Origin: Collybia mongolica
Lineage: Eukaryota; Basidiomycota; Agaricomycetes; Agaricales; Clitocybaceae
Direction of reading: 5' to 3'
Length of the DNA stretch: 64,000 nt
NCBI GenBank assembly: GCA_013420905.1
Contig: JAAXNY010000001.1
Span: forward strand, 1,054,001-1,118,000
Below the pieces are notes generated by a model. That model searched no databases, was not told the origin of the DNA, and worked only from the letters and a program-made list of their open reading frames with translations. Both the position numbers and the translations under genes were made by a program. Positions within the stretch are counted from its first letter, which is position 1. Each line of letters starts with the position of its first letter. Below are positions 1 through 11,800 of this stretch, in pieces.

Positions 1-1737
1 AAATAATTATAACGTAGCAGACAGTTTGCTGAACAAGTTCGCTTCGAGCTCAATGATCCGGCCGTTCCGTACAATGGCATATCTGTGGGTATTTTGTCAT
101 GAGACTTTCCCTGAAGCTTACGTTCCGCATTTATATAGAACTGGATATGACCTTGGCTTGGGGTTCTTGACCGGTGGCCCACGCCTCAAAGAGACTAGAA
201 GGCTATTACACAAAGCTTTAGGTCCACGCCCGGTTCGAGACTTATGTGGAAATCAAATCAACGAGGCCCACAAGTTCGTTCGGAATCTTTTGAAATATCC
301 AACGGAACTCCATCCTGCGATCCGCTTGTAAACCCCATATTGCTCTTCTGGGTGTTCGAGAAATAACAAAACACTTCTCACAGGATGAGCTCTTCGAGTA
401 TGCTTTATTTTACGTTAGGATATAATGTTCAATCGATGGAGGATCCAGTGATAGTACAATCCGAGGCGGTTACAGCAAATATCTCCCTTTTGCTCTCGCC
501 TGGAAATTTCTGGGTTGATGCCTTTCCGATGGGTACGTCAAATTTCAGTATCTTTCTTATAGTACTCCTAACCCAGTGCCGCAGCCCGCTTTCTGCCTCT
601 GTGCCTGATGGGTCGGAGGATTCGCAACACGGTTCATACGTACCGAAACGACTTAAACAATCTCTTTCGTCTATACGAAAAAGAGGTTGATTATAACCGA
701 AAGGTATGCTTTTGTTACGCATCACTACTAGTCTGGAACCGAAACAGATTCCGTTAGCAAATTTCAGATTTCTCTCCACTTTCTACTCAACTATTGCGTG
801 AACTACCTTCAGAGAACGAGAAATATCATAAAGACATTATACGCTATGCGATGGTTACCATCTACGGCGGGGCTGTTGAAACTGTAAGTACACGATTGTC
901 TCGCTATTTTCGCCATAACTCAACAACTGCAGACTGTTGCAGCTACGAGCACTTTTTTTCTTTTGATGATCCTGTATCCAGATATACAAAAACGAGCGCG
1001 GGAAGAAATTGATGCAGTTATTGGTTATTCCAGGCTTCCGACGCATGACGACCGGTCGAATCTGCCTTATATAGAAGCTGTGTTGAAGGAAGTTCTGCGC
1101 TGGAACCCTCCTGTACCATTGAGTGCGTGAATAAACCTTTCTGATAGCGAGCGGAATTTCTGAGAGCTTATAGCCACCCGAGAGGTTGAAGACCAAAAAT
1201 CGTATCATTCATATCATATCACCCCTGGCTCCAAGATCATGGCCAATATATGGTGAGCTTTTTACCTCTGTTAATACTTGTCATGAAACTCGACACTAGG
1301 GGCATGACACACGATAGCTCAATATTTCCGGAACCTCATAAATTCCTGCCTGAGCGATTCCTCCGCCGCGATCCAAGTCTTCCAGACATCTACAATATGG
1401 TTTTTGGTTTTGGACGAAGGTGCGACTCGTGATATGTATGCGGGCCGCGAAATCCGCGAGAATTGAAATATGAGCTTCAGGATTTGTCCAGGTTCCCATT
1501 ACGCTAAATCTGCATTATGGATTATGGTTGCGACAGTGTTAGCAACACTGGAAATATCGGCACCTGTTAGGGACGGTATAATAATTTTGCCAACACTTGA
1601 ATGCGAGGATGGTGGACTGATGTAAGTCACATTCAATCTATATATAGTTGTGCTATTTATCAACTCCCAACAGGAAACTCCACCCGTTTGAATACGTGCT
1701 CAAGCCTCGTCCCAATGTCTATCACATTCTTGATTGA
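1..1737 (+). pseudogene. Decayed cytochrome P450, 5' end outside window
   Basis: The translation in pieces follows a fungal microsomal P450. It shows the C-helix region with TRRLLHKALGPRPV (about 190-235), a GYNVQSMEDP block (420-450), an I-helix remnant (850-890), the segment DIQKRAREEIDAVIG with the K-helix EVLRW (975-1,115), the PERF-type motif LPERFLRRDP (1,345-1,375) and FGFGRR (1,400-1,420). The C-terminal LWIMVATVLATLEIS and HPFEYVLKPRP follow, with a stop at 1,735-1,737. Right after FGFGRR the frame hits a stop. The expected C-A-G-R heme-cysteine segment is present only out of frame as Y-A-G-R, so the thiolate ligand codon looks mutated to Tyr. The 5' part lies left of the window. It is probably non-functional; an unusual intron at the heme motif is the only rescue I can think of, and no clean one is visible. 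Confidence 0.7.
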
Positions 1738-3813
1738 ATTGGATCTCTTTCGAGATAAATAGCACCTTAGCTGTCATTTTTGTAGTTGTCTATGCCCACC
1801 AATCATCTGGATATGGACTCATTCCAGCAAACTTATTTTCACTGGAGAGTTGGCTTATGTACCAGAATATGATATTTAGAGAAAATTTGGATCAAAGTAT
1901 AAAAAACCTCCACCTACATGCTCCTAGATAAATTTAAATAAGTGTTATCACTGGGGGAGTAGGCTTATGTACTTGCTGAGTTTATTTGGGGAAAATTATG
2001 AGGAAATTTAAAATAAGGCCAAGTCTGATCCAACAGGAAAATTTAGAGTAAATTTAAGTCTTGCACTCCATAAACCTCAAATTACCTCAGTGAGTATAAT
2101 AAAAATAACAAATACTATTTACTTGTTGGGTTGAATTAGAGAATATTGGAGATTTTCCCAAAGTTGATCCATGGAGGATGAGCAGAGTATATTGATGAGT
2201 ACATTCAAATACTTGGCACATTCATTAAATGTAGCCTCAACATAATATCCCAGAGTGAGTTTCTGAATTACTGAAAATAAAAGACAAATTGATAATCTCT
2301 GTAAGATGCCATTTGTAATTTGTATGGATATGAGAATGTCTACATTCATATTTGTGAGAGCTGCATGGACTTCATACTGAACTACTAGGTGGCATGGGAG
2401 AAGGTGTGTGTTCATTGGAGCTACCAGGTTGTGGTGGGCTGTGATGGTGATGTACAGTGTGGTGGCAACAAGGTTGGTAATAGAGGTGTGGGCTGGTAAT
2501 ATGTTAATGGGGAGGTTGTCCCAAAGGAAAATTATGGGAATGTTGAGAAAAGTAGATGTGATTTCCACACAATACACTAGTCTCAAACTTCAGTAGAATA
2601 CAACCCACAATAATTGATACAATAATACTAGATAGTGCAAGACAAAACTCTAAAATCCAGCAGTCTTGTACTTCAGCAAGATCTCATTGCCTTCCCACCC
2701 CTGTCCTTGCTCCCACCAGCTCCCCCATCCAACCAACTGCATACTCTCCTCTGCAGGGGTTTCATCAACAGAAATAGAATTGTCATAGGTATTGAAAGGG
2801 CTCATCAAATCTATGTAAGGTAGGACCATGGAAATCTCAGAGACTAGCATGTTTGATGGTTGTTGCAATTGAGGCTGCAAAATATCATGAGTTTAGAGCA
2901 GTGGCTGGACATGGGACTTGACACACCTTCTGTTGTGGTCCCACATACTTCTCTACTAGCATGTTGACCAAAAGGTCACTCTTGGAGGGGAGGTACTTAC
3001 CCAGCAATGAAGTAATGTTATCTTGCAATGCCTTCATTTCTCTTGGCAGTTTTGTTGGCAAAGCTGATAGCATATGCATTATAGTTCTTGGTGCTTTATG
3101 GGAGACAGGGATTTGGATGAGGGTATTCAGGTTTGTTTCCTGTCTTTTGTTGCCTTGTGACCTGGGTTGGGGTGCAAAATAGATACCACAGGAAGGGATA
3201 ATGAGTTCTGGCATGTAGGAGGGTCTATGGCAACTGGTTTGGCACAAGAGGGGGTGCTAGTGGAAGAGGATGAGCAAGAAGAGCATTTGGTTCCCCAAAT
3301 GATAACTTTGTGGTGGATATTTGCTGTGGAGATGCTTGAGTTGCCTGAGACAAAAAGAAAGAGCCTTCACCTATGAATAAAATCAGATTGTGGCACCATG
3401 CAACAAGGATATGTGGCTTACCATTCAGGGATTTGGCAAAAGTCTTGCCCAAGGTCTCTGATTGCTGAAAATCCTCTTCATGTGCCTTTCCCCTGAGGCA
3501 ATTGGGGGGCTTTGAATGTAGCTCCAGCAACAAGGTAGTCTAATACTACAAGTATTGTCCCAGTCCTTGAGGTCTTTACACTAAGCCACATAACATGTGT
3601 GGACTCCATGCAGACACATGGACTCATTTGGCAGGACCCTCAGCCAGATAACAATCCACATCTGTGCTGAGTCCACATCAATCCATGTAATTTTACATGT
3701 CCATGTGGACAAGCACAGACAGATAGCTTGTAGAGTCTGCATTGCCAGTCTGCAGACACTGACTAATACTACTACTAATCACATTACTAATGTACTTTTT
3801 ATATTTACTTAAA
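1738..3813. other. AT-rich decayed repeat DNA, no recognisable gene
   Basis: There are few CpG dinucleotides and no intact gene. An open stretch on the minus strand (2,119-2,586) and discontinuous minus-strand coding-like text at 2,890-3,530 (for example LPREMKALQDNITSLLGKYL) look like old transposon protein remnants, but I do not recognise the family. A word related to TGTGGACTCCATGCAGAC occurs at about 3,597 and, more diverged, near 17,640, so part of this is dispersed repeat. Confidence 0.4.
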
Positions 3814-4149
3814 CAAGCATAGTACCTGTGCCTTCGGCACAAAGGGTGGCAGTAAATAATATTTTATTGCAGTGTTGCCAACTCTACAGTTTTCCAATAT
3901 AATAGCCACCATTATTATTTCAATGTTATTCCTTGTAAGTAATATCAAGAGTGGTAAATACATAATAATATTGATATTGATATTTGTGCGTTGTTTTTGA
4001 GTCATGTGACCGATCAGGTACTCAGAGCTTACCTAAACTCAAAGCAGAGGCAAGTTGATTAGTCATTGAAGTTGATTAGTAATATTAGTCATCTTTCTAT
4101 TAGTCAGCTTAGCCAGGGTCAAAACACCATTCTGTTTTAATGTATAGGA
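3814..4149 (-). mobile_element. Candidate mini-Helitron H4 (336 bp)
   Basis: Read on the minus strand it starts TCCTATACATTAAAA at 4,149. It ends with a hairpin (GTGCC-TTC-GGCAC in plus orientation, 3,828-3,840) about 13 nt before a terminal CTTG (plus CAAG at 3,814-3,817), followed by T. This is the same layout as the neighbouring H3-H1 elements, with a different hairpin sequence. It has no coding capacity, so if real it is non-autonomous. Its 5' end abuts the 3' end of H3 directly. Confidence 0.45.
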
Positions 4150-4389
4150 CAAGCTTATGGCCCGTGGCTATGCCACGGCACCACTACACTCACCCATGGC
4201 TCCACCACGTAACCTTCAGCTTGCTGGGGGCTCTGCCCCCAGACCCCCATCTTAGTCTCAATACTTTATTCTATGTTCAATTTCAATATGTTGGGTGTAG
4301 GCTTTTTTCCCCATTCAAATCATAATCCATATAATACTTCTACTCCAAAGGAACCTCTTTACTGTTAAAGTGAGCCTATTGTCTACAGT

Positions 4390-5390
4390 ATTTGGTATCA
4401 TAGCTTTCATTCCATGTACCAATATTATATGTGAAATCACAATATAAAACTGCCCATGTATAACTACAGGAGATCTAAAGTCAAGTCCAACTTGGTGTAA
4501 TCAGTGCCCTTGACATTTCTTGATTGTCATACAAAATCCCAGCTATAAAAGTAGTTGTGACCATGCCAATTTAAAAGCTATCAGGCTATTAGATGGCATC
4601 ATTTGGAATCTTGAGATAATTTCTTTATGCCTACCATTTTGCCTCCCAATTAACCATACTTCTACAATATAGTTGCTTGTCTATGTTATTATTTCCCTTG
4701 ACCCATTGCAAACACTATCAACTGGGTTCAAATTGTGCAATATCATTACATGGCACCCCACTTTTTAAGTTAGCTTAGATAGAGGTAGTCCTGATACATT
4801 GATAACATTCAGATATTCAACAGGGTATATTGCTTCAGCTCCATCAATTCCTTCATATGCAATACAATCTGCATTGTGGTATATCTTGCCATCTCCAGGA
4901 AACATATCCAGTACTTTTTTATTGAGAGAGTCAACATCACCATTTCTGGCAGAAAAAATAGCTCTCTCAGAGTAAAGTGTATTAGGTTTTAGAACAGGGT
5001 TTCCAATGTCAGGATATCCTGTGTCAATTAGAGACTTTACAGTATTTTGAGCACTGTGTAAGCAGCCAGGTAATGTGACATTTCCATTGTCATCTGTAAG
5101 CTTCCCAGGGCTAACTTCAATTTGCCATTTGACAAATTTGACTTCATCATCAGTAACACCATATGAGCACATATCTTTCTTTAGTTTGAGTATCTGAAGT
5201 TCATTCCACAGTGGGGGAGTGCATGAGTCAGGTACCCACAGCCTGTGCATGTGAACCATTAGGGATAACAGGTAGGGTTTGTTGGCAGTCACTATCAAAT
5301 ACTACAGTCAGCCCACCAAAGCCTCTACTACCTCCTCTAATATTCCAGAACACCCAGTTGACTATATCAAAGACATAACAATGCTGTCCA
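4390..5390 (-). pseudogene. PIF1-like Helitron helicase, C-terminal remnant (H3)
   Basis: A 177-codon open stretch (5,298-4,765) contains text typical of fungal Helitron helicases: DDNGNVTLPGCLHSAQNTV, ERAIFSARNGDVDSLN, and EYLNVINVSGLPLSKLT. It continues out of frame into KVGCHVMILHNLNPVDSVC. Around 4,600-4,480 a degenerate motif-VI-like block (LGFCMTIKKCQGH, then HGQFYIVISH) corresponds to the segment ending in the conserved Q/arginine of superfamily 1 helicases. The N-terminal Walker A half is missing. Frameshifts and stops make it non-functional. It is the best preserved of the three helicase copies in the window. Confidence 0.8.
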
Positions 5391-6362
5391 ATTTTGTATA
5401 GTCATTTCCTATCACATTTGTAAATTGTCATACATCTATAGTGAAAAGTTTTTAGTGCTCTAATCTAACAGAGATCAGCTCTATTTAAAATCCTTGGAAC
5501 CTATATTTCTTCTACCCATGATATTTCTCTTGATTATTTGCACTGGATTCTAATTGTTTTAAACATAGGCTTAGACAGAGAGTAATTTTTTCAAAATAAT
5601 GTATCAGGTTTCAAAACAGGGTTTGTAATGTTAGATTATTTTGTGTTGATTAAAGGCTTGATAGCAGAATTGGCCAGGTAAAAGTCATTTCTAAGTTTTT
5701 AATGTTTCTTCTACCTATAATATTTCTCTCAACCATATATTACTATTTCCCTTGATCATTTGCACTGGATTCCTATTGTTCTAAAAGTAAGGTTAGCCAG
5801 AGAGTGATTTTTTCAAAATATAATGTATAAGATTTTAAAACAGGCTTTGTGGTGTTAGAATATTTTATGTTAATTTATGAATTAACAACCAAATTGCTCA
5901 GGTAAACTCATTTCCATTTTTATCTGCATGCTTTCCATGTTCTACTCTGATTTGTAATTTTATGGGTAGTAGCACCCTTTAAATACCTTTTTTTTCCAGT
6001 CTGAGCATTTGTGATGAGGTAGTTTGAGGGTTAATAGATATTTTTTGTTATTTGTTGATTTAGTCTGCTTTGGAGGTTGTGTGATGTGGTGTTGCAGAGC
6101 AGGTGATTTAGCATGTGTCTTAGCATGTTACCTGGATGGGTTTTTTTTAAATATATAATGTATCAGGTTTTAAAGTAAGGTTTGTAATGTTAGAATTTAT
6201 TGTATTAATTAAAGGCTTTGCCACAGAGTTGAGCCTTTTACATTTTTATCCATATGCTGTTGAGTTAAGGATAACAGACATTGTTGGTTTAGTCCGCTTT
6301 AGAGGTCATGTGATGTTGGTGTCATCTGTGTTGCAGAACAGGTGATCATGTTTTGCTTGGAG

Positions 6363-6417
6363 GCAGGTGACTTGAGCTGGTTTGAGCAGGTGACTTGAAC
6401 TGATTTGAGCAGGTGAC
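6363..6417. repeat. 23-bp minisatellite in H3, about 2.4 units
   Basis: Units beginning GCAGGTGACTTGA repeat at 6,363, 6,386 and 6,409 with a 23-bp period. The same array in H2 has one unit more. Confidence 0.8.
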
Positions 6418-6799
6418 AATGCATGTGACTCACAACAACTTTTCCTGCTTTGTCATCCTTTGTCAGCACTCTACTTAAAAGACAACTTTTTTGCTGCTTT
6501 GTCAGACTTAGTCAGTGCTTAGTCAGGATTAGTCACAATCAAATTCACACGGCCGTAGTACTTTAATATAGACAGACAAGCTTATGGCCCATGGCTATGC
6601 CATGGCACTGCTACACTCACCCATGGCTCCACTACATAAACTTCAGCTTGCTGGGGGCTCTGCCCCCAGACCCCCTCTTAATTCCAATACTTTATTCTGT
6701 GCTCAATCTCAATATTTTAGATGTGGGCTTTTTCCCCTATATAATCTATATAATATTTCTAATCTAAAAAAATGGTAAACTACATTCTTGATATACCTA

Positions 6800-7840
6800 T
6801 TATTGTCTACAGTATTTCATATGATACCTTTGATTCAATGTACTAATGTTGCATGTGAAATTGCAACATAAAACTGTCCATATGTAAATACAGGAGATTT
6901 AAAGTCAAGTCCAACTTGGTGCAGTGATTGCCCTTGGGATTTGTTGATTGTCATACAAAATCCCAGCTATAAAGGTAGTTGCAATCTTGTCAATTTAAAA
7001 GCTATCAGGCTGTTAGATGGTATCAATTGGATCCATGGGATAAATTCTTTATGCCCATCATTTTACCCCCCAATCAACTATACAGTACTTCTACAATACA
7101 GTTGCTCATCCATGTTGTTATTCCCCTTGACCCATTGCAAATACCATCAACTGGGTTCAAGTTGTGCAATATCACTACAGGGCACCCCACTTTTGAAGTT
7201 AGCTTAGATATAGGTAGCCCTGATACATTGATAGTATTCAGATATTCAATAGAGTACATTGCTTCAGCTCCATCAACTCCTTCATGTGCAATAGAATCTG
7301 CACTGTGGAATACCTTAGTATCCCCAGGAAACATACCCAGTACTTCTTCATTGAGAGGGTCAACATCATTATATCTTGAAGAAAGGATAGCTCTCTCAGA
7401 ACAAAATGTATCAGGTTTTAGGACAGGGTTTCCAATGTTAGGATATATTGTGTCAAATAGACCCTACAGTATTCTCAGCACAGTGGAAGTGGCCAGGTAA
7501 GGTGATATTTCTATTATCACCTTTAAGCTTCCCATGGCCAACTTCAATTTGCCATTTGGCAAAGTTGGTTCTATCATTAGTAACACTATTTAAGCACATG
7601 TTTTTTGTTAGTTTGAGTATCTGAAGTTCATCCCACAGTAGGGAGTGCATGAGACAGGCATCCACAGTCTGTATATGTGGACCCTTAGGGATAATGGGTG
7701 GAGTTTGTTGGTAGTCACTATGAAATACAACAATTAGCCCACCAAAGGCTCTAATATCCCCTCTAATATTCTGGAACAGCCAGTTGATTGCATCAAAGAC
7801 ATAAAAATGCTGTTTAATATTGTATAATCATTTTCTACCA
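6800..7840 (-). pseudogene. PIF1-like Helitron helicase, C-terminal remnant (H2)
   Basis: This is a second copy of the helicase C-terminal half. Readable pieces on the minus strand are KWQIEVGHGKLKGDNRNITL (7,560-7,500), an S-R-serial block equivalent to ERAILSSRYNDVDPLN (about 7,390-7,345), MFPGDTKVFHSADSIAHEGV (7,334-7,275) and EYLNTINVSGLPISKLTSKV. Unlike H3 it is broken into several frames. It is colinear with H3 over about 1 kb. No Walker A region is present. Confidence 0.75.
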
Positions 7841-8595
7841 CATTTGTAAATTGTCATACATCTATAGAAAAAAGTTAGTTGTTATTGCTCTAATTTAATG
7901 GAGATCAGCTTTAATCAAAGTCCTTGGAATCAATGTTTTTACCTATGGTATTTTCTCTCAACCATGTATTGCTATTTCTCTTGATCATTTGCACTGGATC
8001 CTAATTGTTTTAAATATAGGCTTAGAGAGAGGAATTTTTTCAAAATATAATGTATCAGGTTTTAGGGTGGGCTTTGTGGTGTTAGAATATTTTATGTTAA
8101 TTTATAGAACAAAATTGCTCAGATAAACTCATTTCCATTTTTATTTGCACACTTTCCATGTTCTACTTTGATTTGTAAATTTATGGGTAGTAGCACCCCT
8201 TGAATACCTTTTTTTTTCCAGTTTGAGCATCTTAAATTGATGAGGTAGCTTGAGGGTTAATAGATATTTTTTGTTATTTATTGACTTAGTCCGCTTTCAA
8301 GGTCATGTGATATGGTGTTGCAGAGCAGGTGATATAGCATGTGTCTTAGCATGTTACCTGGATAGATTTTTTTTAAAAATATATAATGTATCAGGCTTTA
8401 AAATAAGGTTTGTAATGTTAGAATATATTATGTTGATTAAGGGCTTTGCAACAGAGTTGAGTCTTTTCCATTTTTGTCTGTATGCTGTTGAGTTAAGGAT
8501 AACAGACAATATTTGTTGGTTTTTAGTCGCTTTAGAGGTCATGTGATGTTGGTGTCATCTGTGTTACAGAACAGGTGATCATGTTTTGTTTGGAG

Positions 8596-8673
8596 GCAGG
8601 TGACTTGAGCTGGTTCAAGCAGGTGACTTGAGCTGGTTCAAGCAGGTGACCTGAACTGATTTGAGCAGGTGAC
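8596..8673. repeat. 23-bp minisatellite in H2, about 3.4 units
   Basis: Units begin at 8,596, 8,619, 8,642 and 8,665. The first two are identical (GCAGGTGACTTGAGCTGG followed by TTCAA). There is one more unit than in H3. Confidence 0.85.
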
Positions 8674-8831
8674 AAAGCATGTGACTCACCACAACTTTTC
8701 CCGCTTTGTCATCCTTAGTCAGCACTCTACTTAAAAGACAACTTTTTACTGCTTTGTCAGACTTAGTCAGCGCTTAGTCAGGATTAGTCACAATCAAATT
8801 AACACGGCCGTAGTACTTTAATATAGACAGA

Positions 8832-11800
8832 CAAGCTTAGGGCCCGTGGCTATGCCATGGCACTGTGGCACTGGGCCATGGTTCATCACAAATCCTTGGC
8901 TTACTGGGGGCTCTGCCCCCAGACCCCCCCTTCATTTCAGAATTTTTATCACACATCACATCTCAAAATTTTAGTCAGTGCCTTCACTTTCATAGAGAAA
9001 TATATATACTGTATCCAGCATATTATATAACCCAATATCCTATAAAACCCCACATTGTAGCATTTCAGTTGCATCCCAATCCTTGTCTTTATCTTAAAAC
9101 TTCTTTGGAGCCAGTTACTCTATTGTATCCTATTGCACCCTACTGCACATGCCTGGAAACAAAACATACACTCTCAGCTTACCATTTTTATTTCTATCTC
9201 ATTCATATAGCCTATATCATATTTATAATCACTATTTACCTCTTAAGGCTCCAATTGTTTCATTTGTTTACTGTTTACCATTTCTGTTTAGTTTACTCAC
9301 CACCTATCTAAATGCTAAACAATTGGTAAACAAACAGTAGTAAATGGTCACCATGAGTGGTGGGGTGGTGATACTACAGCATGCTGTATCCATACTTATA
9401 TTATATAGCTTCCTGTAATTGGCAAATGGCATATGTTATGAATAACCATACTATGGCTGTCAAAACACAACTGTTAAGGAGGTATATACTTATATAAAAG
9501 ACAACCCAGCCAAGGTCTCTTAGATTTGGTTCAAACTTCATCATTTGTTTGCAAATGGTCCATTACCATCTACTTGATGCATTAAAGTTTATCTGAGTGC
9601 TTCTTGTCCTCAATGGCCTTCTTATCATTTGGTAAGTGTTCAGTTTACACCATTTTATAAACAAAACTATGTAAATGGTTGGGGCTTTGTTGTACTTACA
9701 ATCTTCATAATATTACCTCAGTCCTGCTTCCAGATATGGCCCTTTATTATTCCAATCCAGCAGTTAGTCAACCACCCTATGCATTATTGTCATATCCTAT
9801 TTTATCCTGTCTTCCAGATCTTACAAACCTACTCTTGCACATCCATATTTGTGTTATTGCCATAATTATGTCTATATTTCCCCTCTGCAGATAAACAATC
9901 ATGTATATATAACTTGGTTGAACTGTAACTCAAACAGTGGATACAAATAGTCTAAGGTCAGATTCAACTTTGTATAGTTATTATCCTACCACATTTGTTG
10001 ATTGCCATACATAATCCATCATGAAAAGGTAATTATTGTTGGCTTAATTTAACAAATATTAGTTCTTCTCAAATTCTTGAAATCAATGTTTCTACCCATT
10101 ATATTTTCTTTTAATCAATTACACTGTTTTACTTGATCATTTGCACTGGATTCCAGTTACTTTAAATATAAGCTTAGAAAGAGGTAGCTCTGATCCATGG
10201 ATAGAGTTCAAGTATTCAATTGGGGTACATTGCTGTGGCTCCATCAATTCTGTCATGTACAATAGAATTTATAATGTGGTATGCATACCTTAGCATTTTA
10301 TTTTGGAAGAGTTTATATCATTGTATTTGGTGGAAAGAGAGTTTTTTTTTTAAGTGTATAATGTATCAGGTTTTAAAACAGGATTTGTAATCTTAGAATA
10401 CATTGCATTGATTAAAGGCTTGATGGCAGAATTGATCGACGCTTCTTGATCTTTTACCACCACCATCCGACCGTGGGAATTCGTCCCTCCTGCACTAGGT
10501 CGTCCCTAAACTACCTAACACCTCATCCCTAATTGACATTGCCTTTCATCAGACCACTCTTTTGGCCTGGGCCACCATCCTTTTATACCATATCCAAATT
10601 TTTAACTTATCAGAGCTGATCCTGACTATCTGCAGGGTCATCTCATCTTGCCTGTACTGGGGGCTTCACTAATCCGTCCACATCCACCTCATCAACTACC
10701 AGGCCACATGAGGACACCACAACTCTAGTACTCTGCTTCATGCAGATCCTTAGGGAGCGTCACTGCCAACATTCTTGACGATTTATTCATACTCGCTTAA
10801 CCACTACACCCAAAATACAAAAGGAGGAAGGGGTCTGGCCCCCAATCAGCTACTGTCCCTGCACAGAGCACACCTCTTGGGGAGAATGCCAGTTTATCGA
10901 CCAATGGTGGGATTTGGCGGCCTCATTTTGAGGGGAGTCATCGCTTTGGGAGAGTGGTGTGGAACAGGGGGGAAAGTAATAGGGGGGATTCAGGAGAGGG
11001 GGAGCAGGTTTGAGGTATGGGTCATTTATTTAGTTTGGACATTTATCTTCGACACTGGGGGGGAGTAATGGGTTTCCAGGGTGCCCTGAAAATACCAGGG
11101 GGGGAGTGGAACAGGGTACCAACATGAAGGGAGGGGACCATGCCCCGACAAGCGAAGGCAAACCTTTAAGGCGTTGGGAGGTTCAGACATGGTACAGTAC
11201 AATACCGTTGGACTGCAGGTATCCTCAGTCTAGACCAGTAATATGACCTGGAGAGCAACTTAGTGTACAGCTCCACCCTGATGGCTCATTACAGATTACT
11301 TAGTGGTAATAGGTGTCTATGCCCGCATGTAGCTGGGTCAAACCCACATGCGCTTAATATTACTTGACCCAAAAAAAAAAAAAAAAAAAAAAAGATGGCA
11401 GAATTGATTAGGCAAAGTCATTTCCATTTTTGTCTGTATATTCTTGATTTGTAATTTTATAAGCAGTAGCACCATTTAAATATCTATTTTACTGTTTTAG
11501 TTGAGTATCTGAAACTTGTCAGGCAGTATACATACACAAAATAGTTAAGGATAACAGATAATATTTGTTGACTTTAGTCCACTTTAGTTGGGGTTATCCT
11601 GTGCTGTAAAGCAGGTGATTATGTTTGTTGTGAGGCAGATGACTTAGCATGTGATTATGACCTGGATAGAACATTTTTTTAAAATAAATATAATGTAATA
11701 TGATGTAATTAAAAAAGGGAATATATTGTGTGAATTTTTGCTAACTCTGAGAGTTGAACTCAGATGTTTAGGGTCTTCATATGGATTTTGCCCTTGTGAA

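Larger units (their letters stand above)
4150..6576 (-). mobile_element. Helitron-like element H3
   Basis: On the minus strand the element starts TCTGTCTATATTAAAG at 6,576. It ends with a 7-bp hairpin (plus CCGTGGC-TAT-GCCACGG, 4,162-4,178) 12 nt before the terminal CTTG (plus CAAG, 4,150-4,153). A second, stronger inverted repeat CTGGGGGC-TCT-GCCCCCAG lies at 4,224-4,242. It carries the C-terminal half of a PIF1-like helicase. No Rep/HUH domain was found, so it is a truncated, presumably non-autonomous copy. TC at the 5' end and a subterminal 3' hairpin are standard Helitron features. CTTG is not the usual CTRR. Confidence 0.65.
6577..8831 (-). mobile_element. Helitron-like element H2
   Basis: It has the same layout as H3: minus-strand start TCTGTCTATATTAAAG at 8,831, 3' hairpin (plus CCATGGC-TAT-GCCATGG, 6,589-6,605), and terminal CTTG (plus CAAG at 6,577-6,580). 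The 5' region with GTGACTAATCCTGACTAAGC is near-identical in H2 and H3. It carries a helicase C-terminal remnant and the same second GC-rich inverted repeat near 6,652. It abuts H3 on one side and H1 on the other with no spacer. Confidence 0.65.

Noticed and set aside
2119..2586. 155-codon open frame on the minus strand as a gene
   Set aside because: AT-rich, hydrophobic low-complexity text with no known motif, lying in decayed repeats. Probably chance.
8865..9311. 148-codon open frame as a gene
   Set aside because: It runs through the Helitron terminal hairpin and has no motif.
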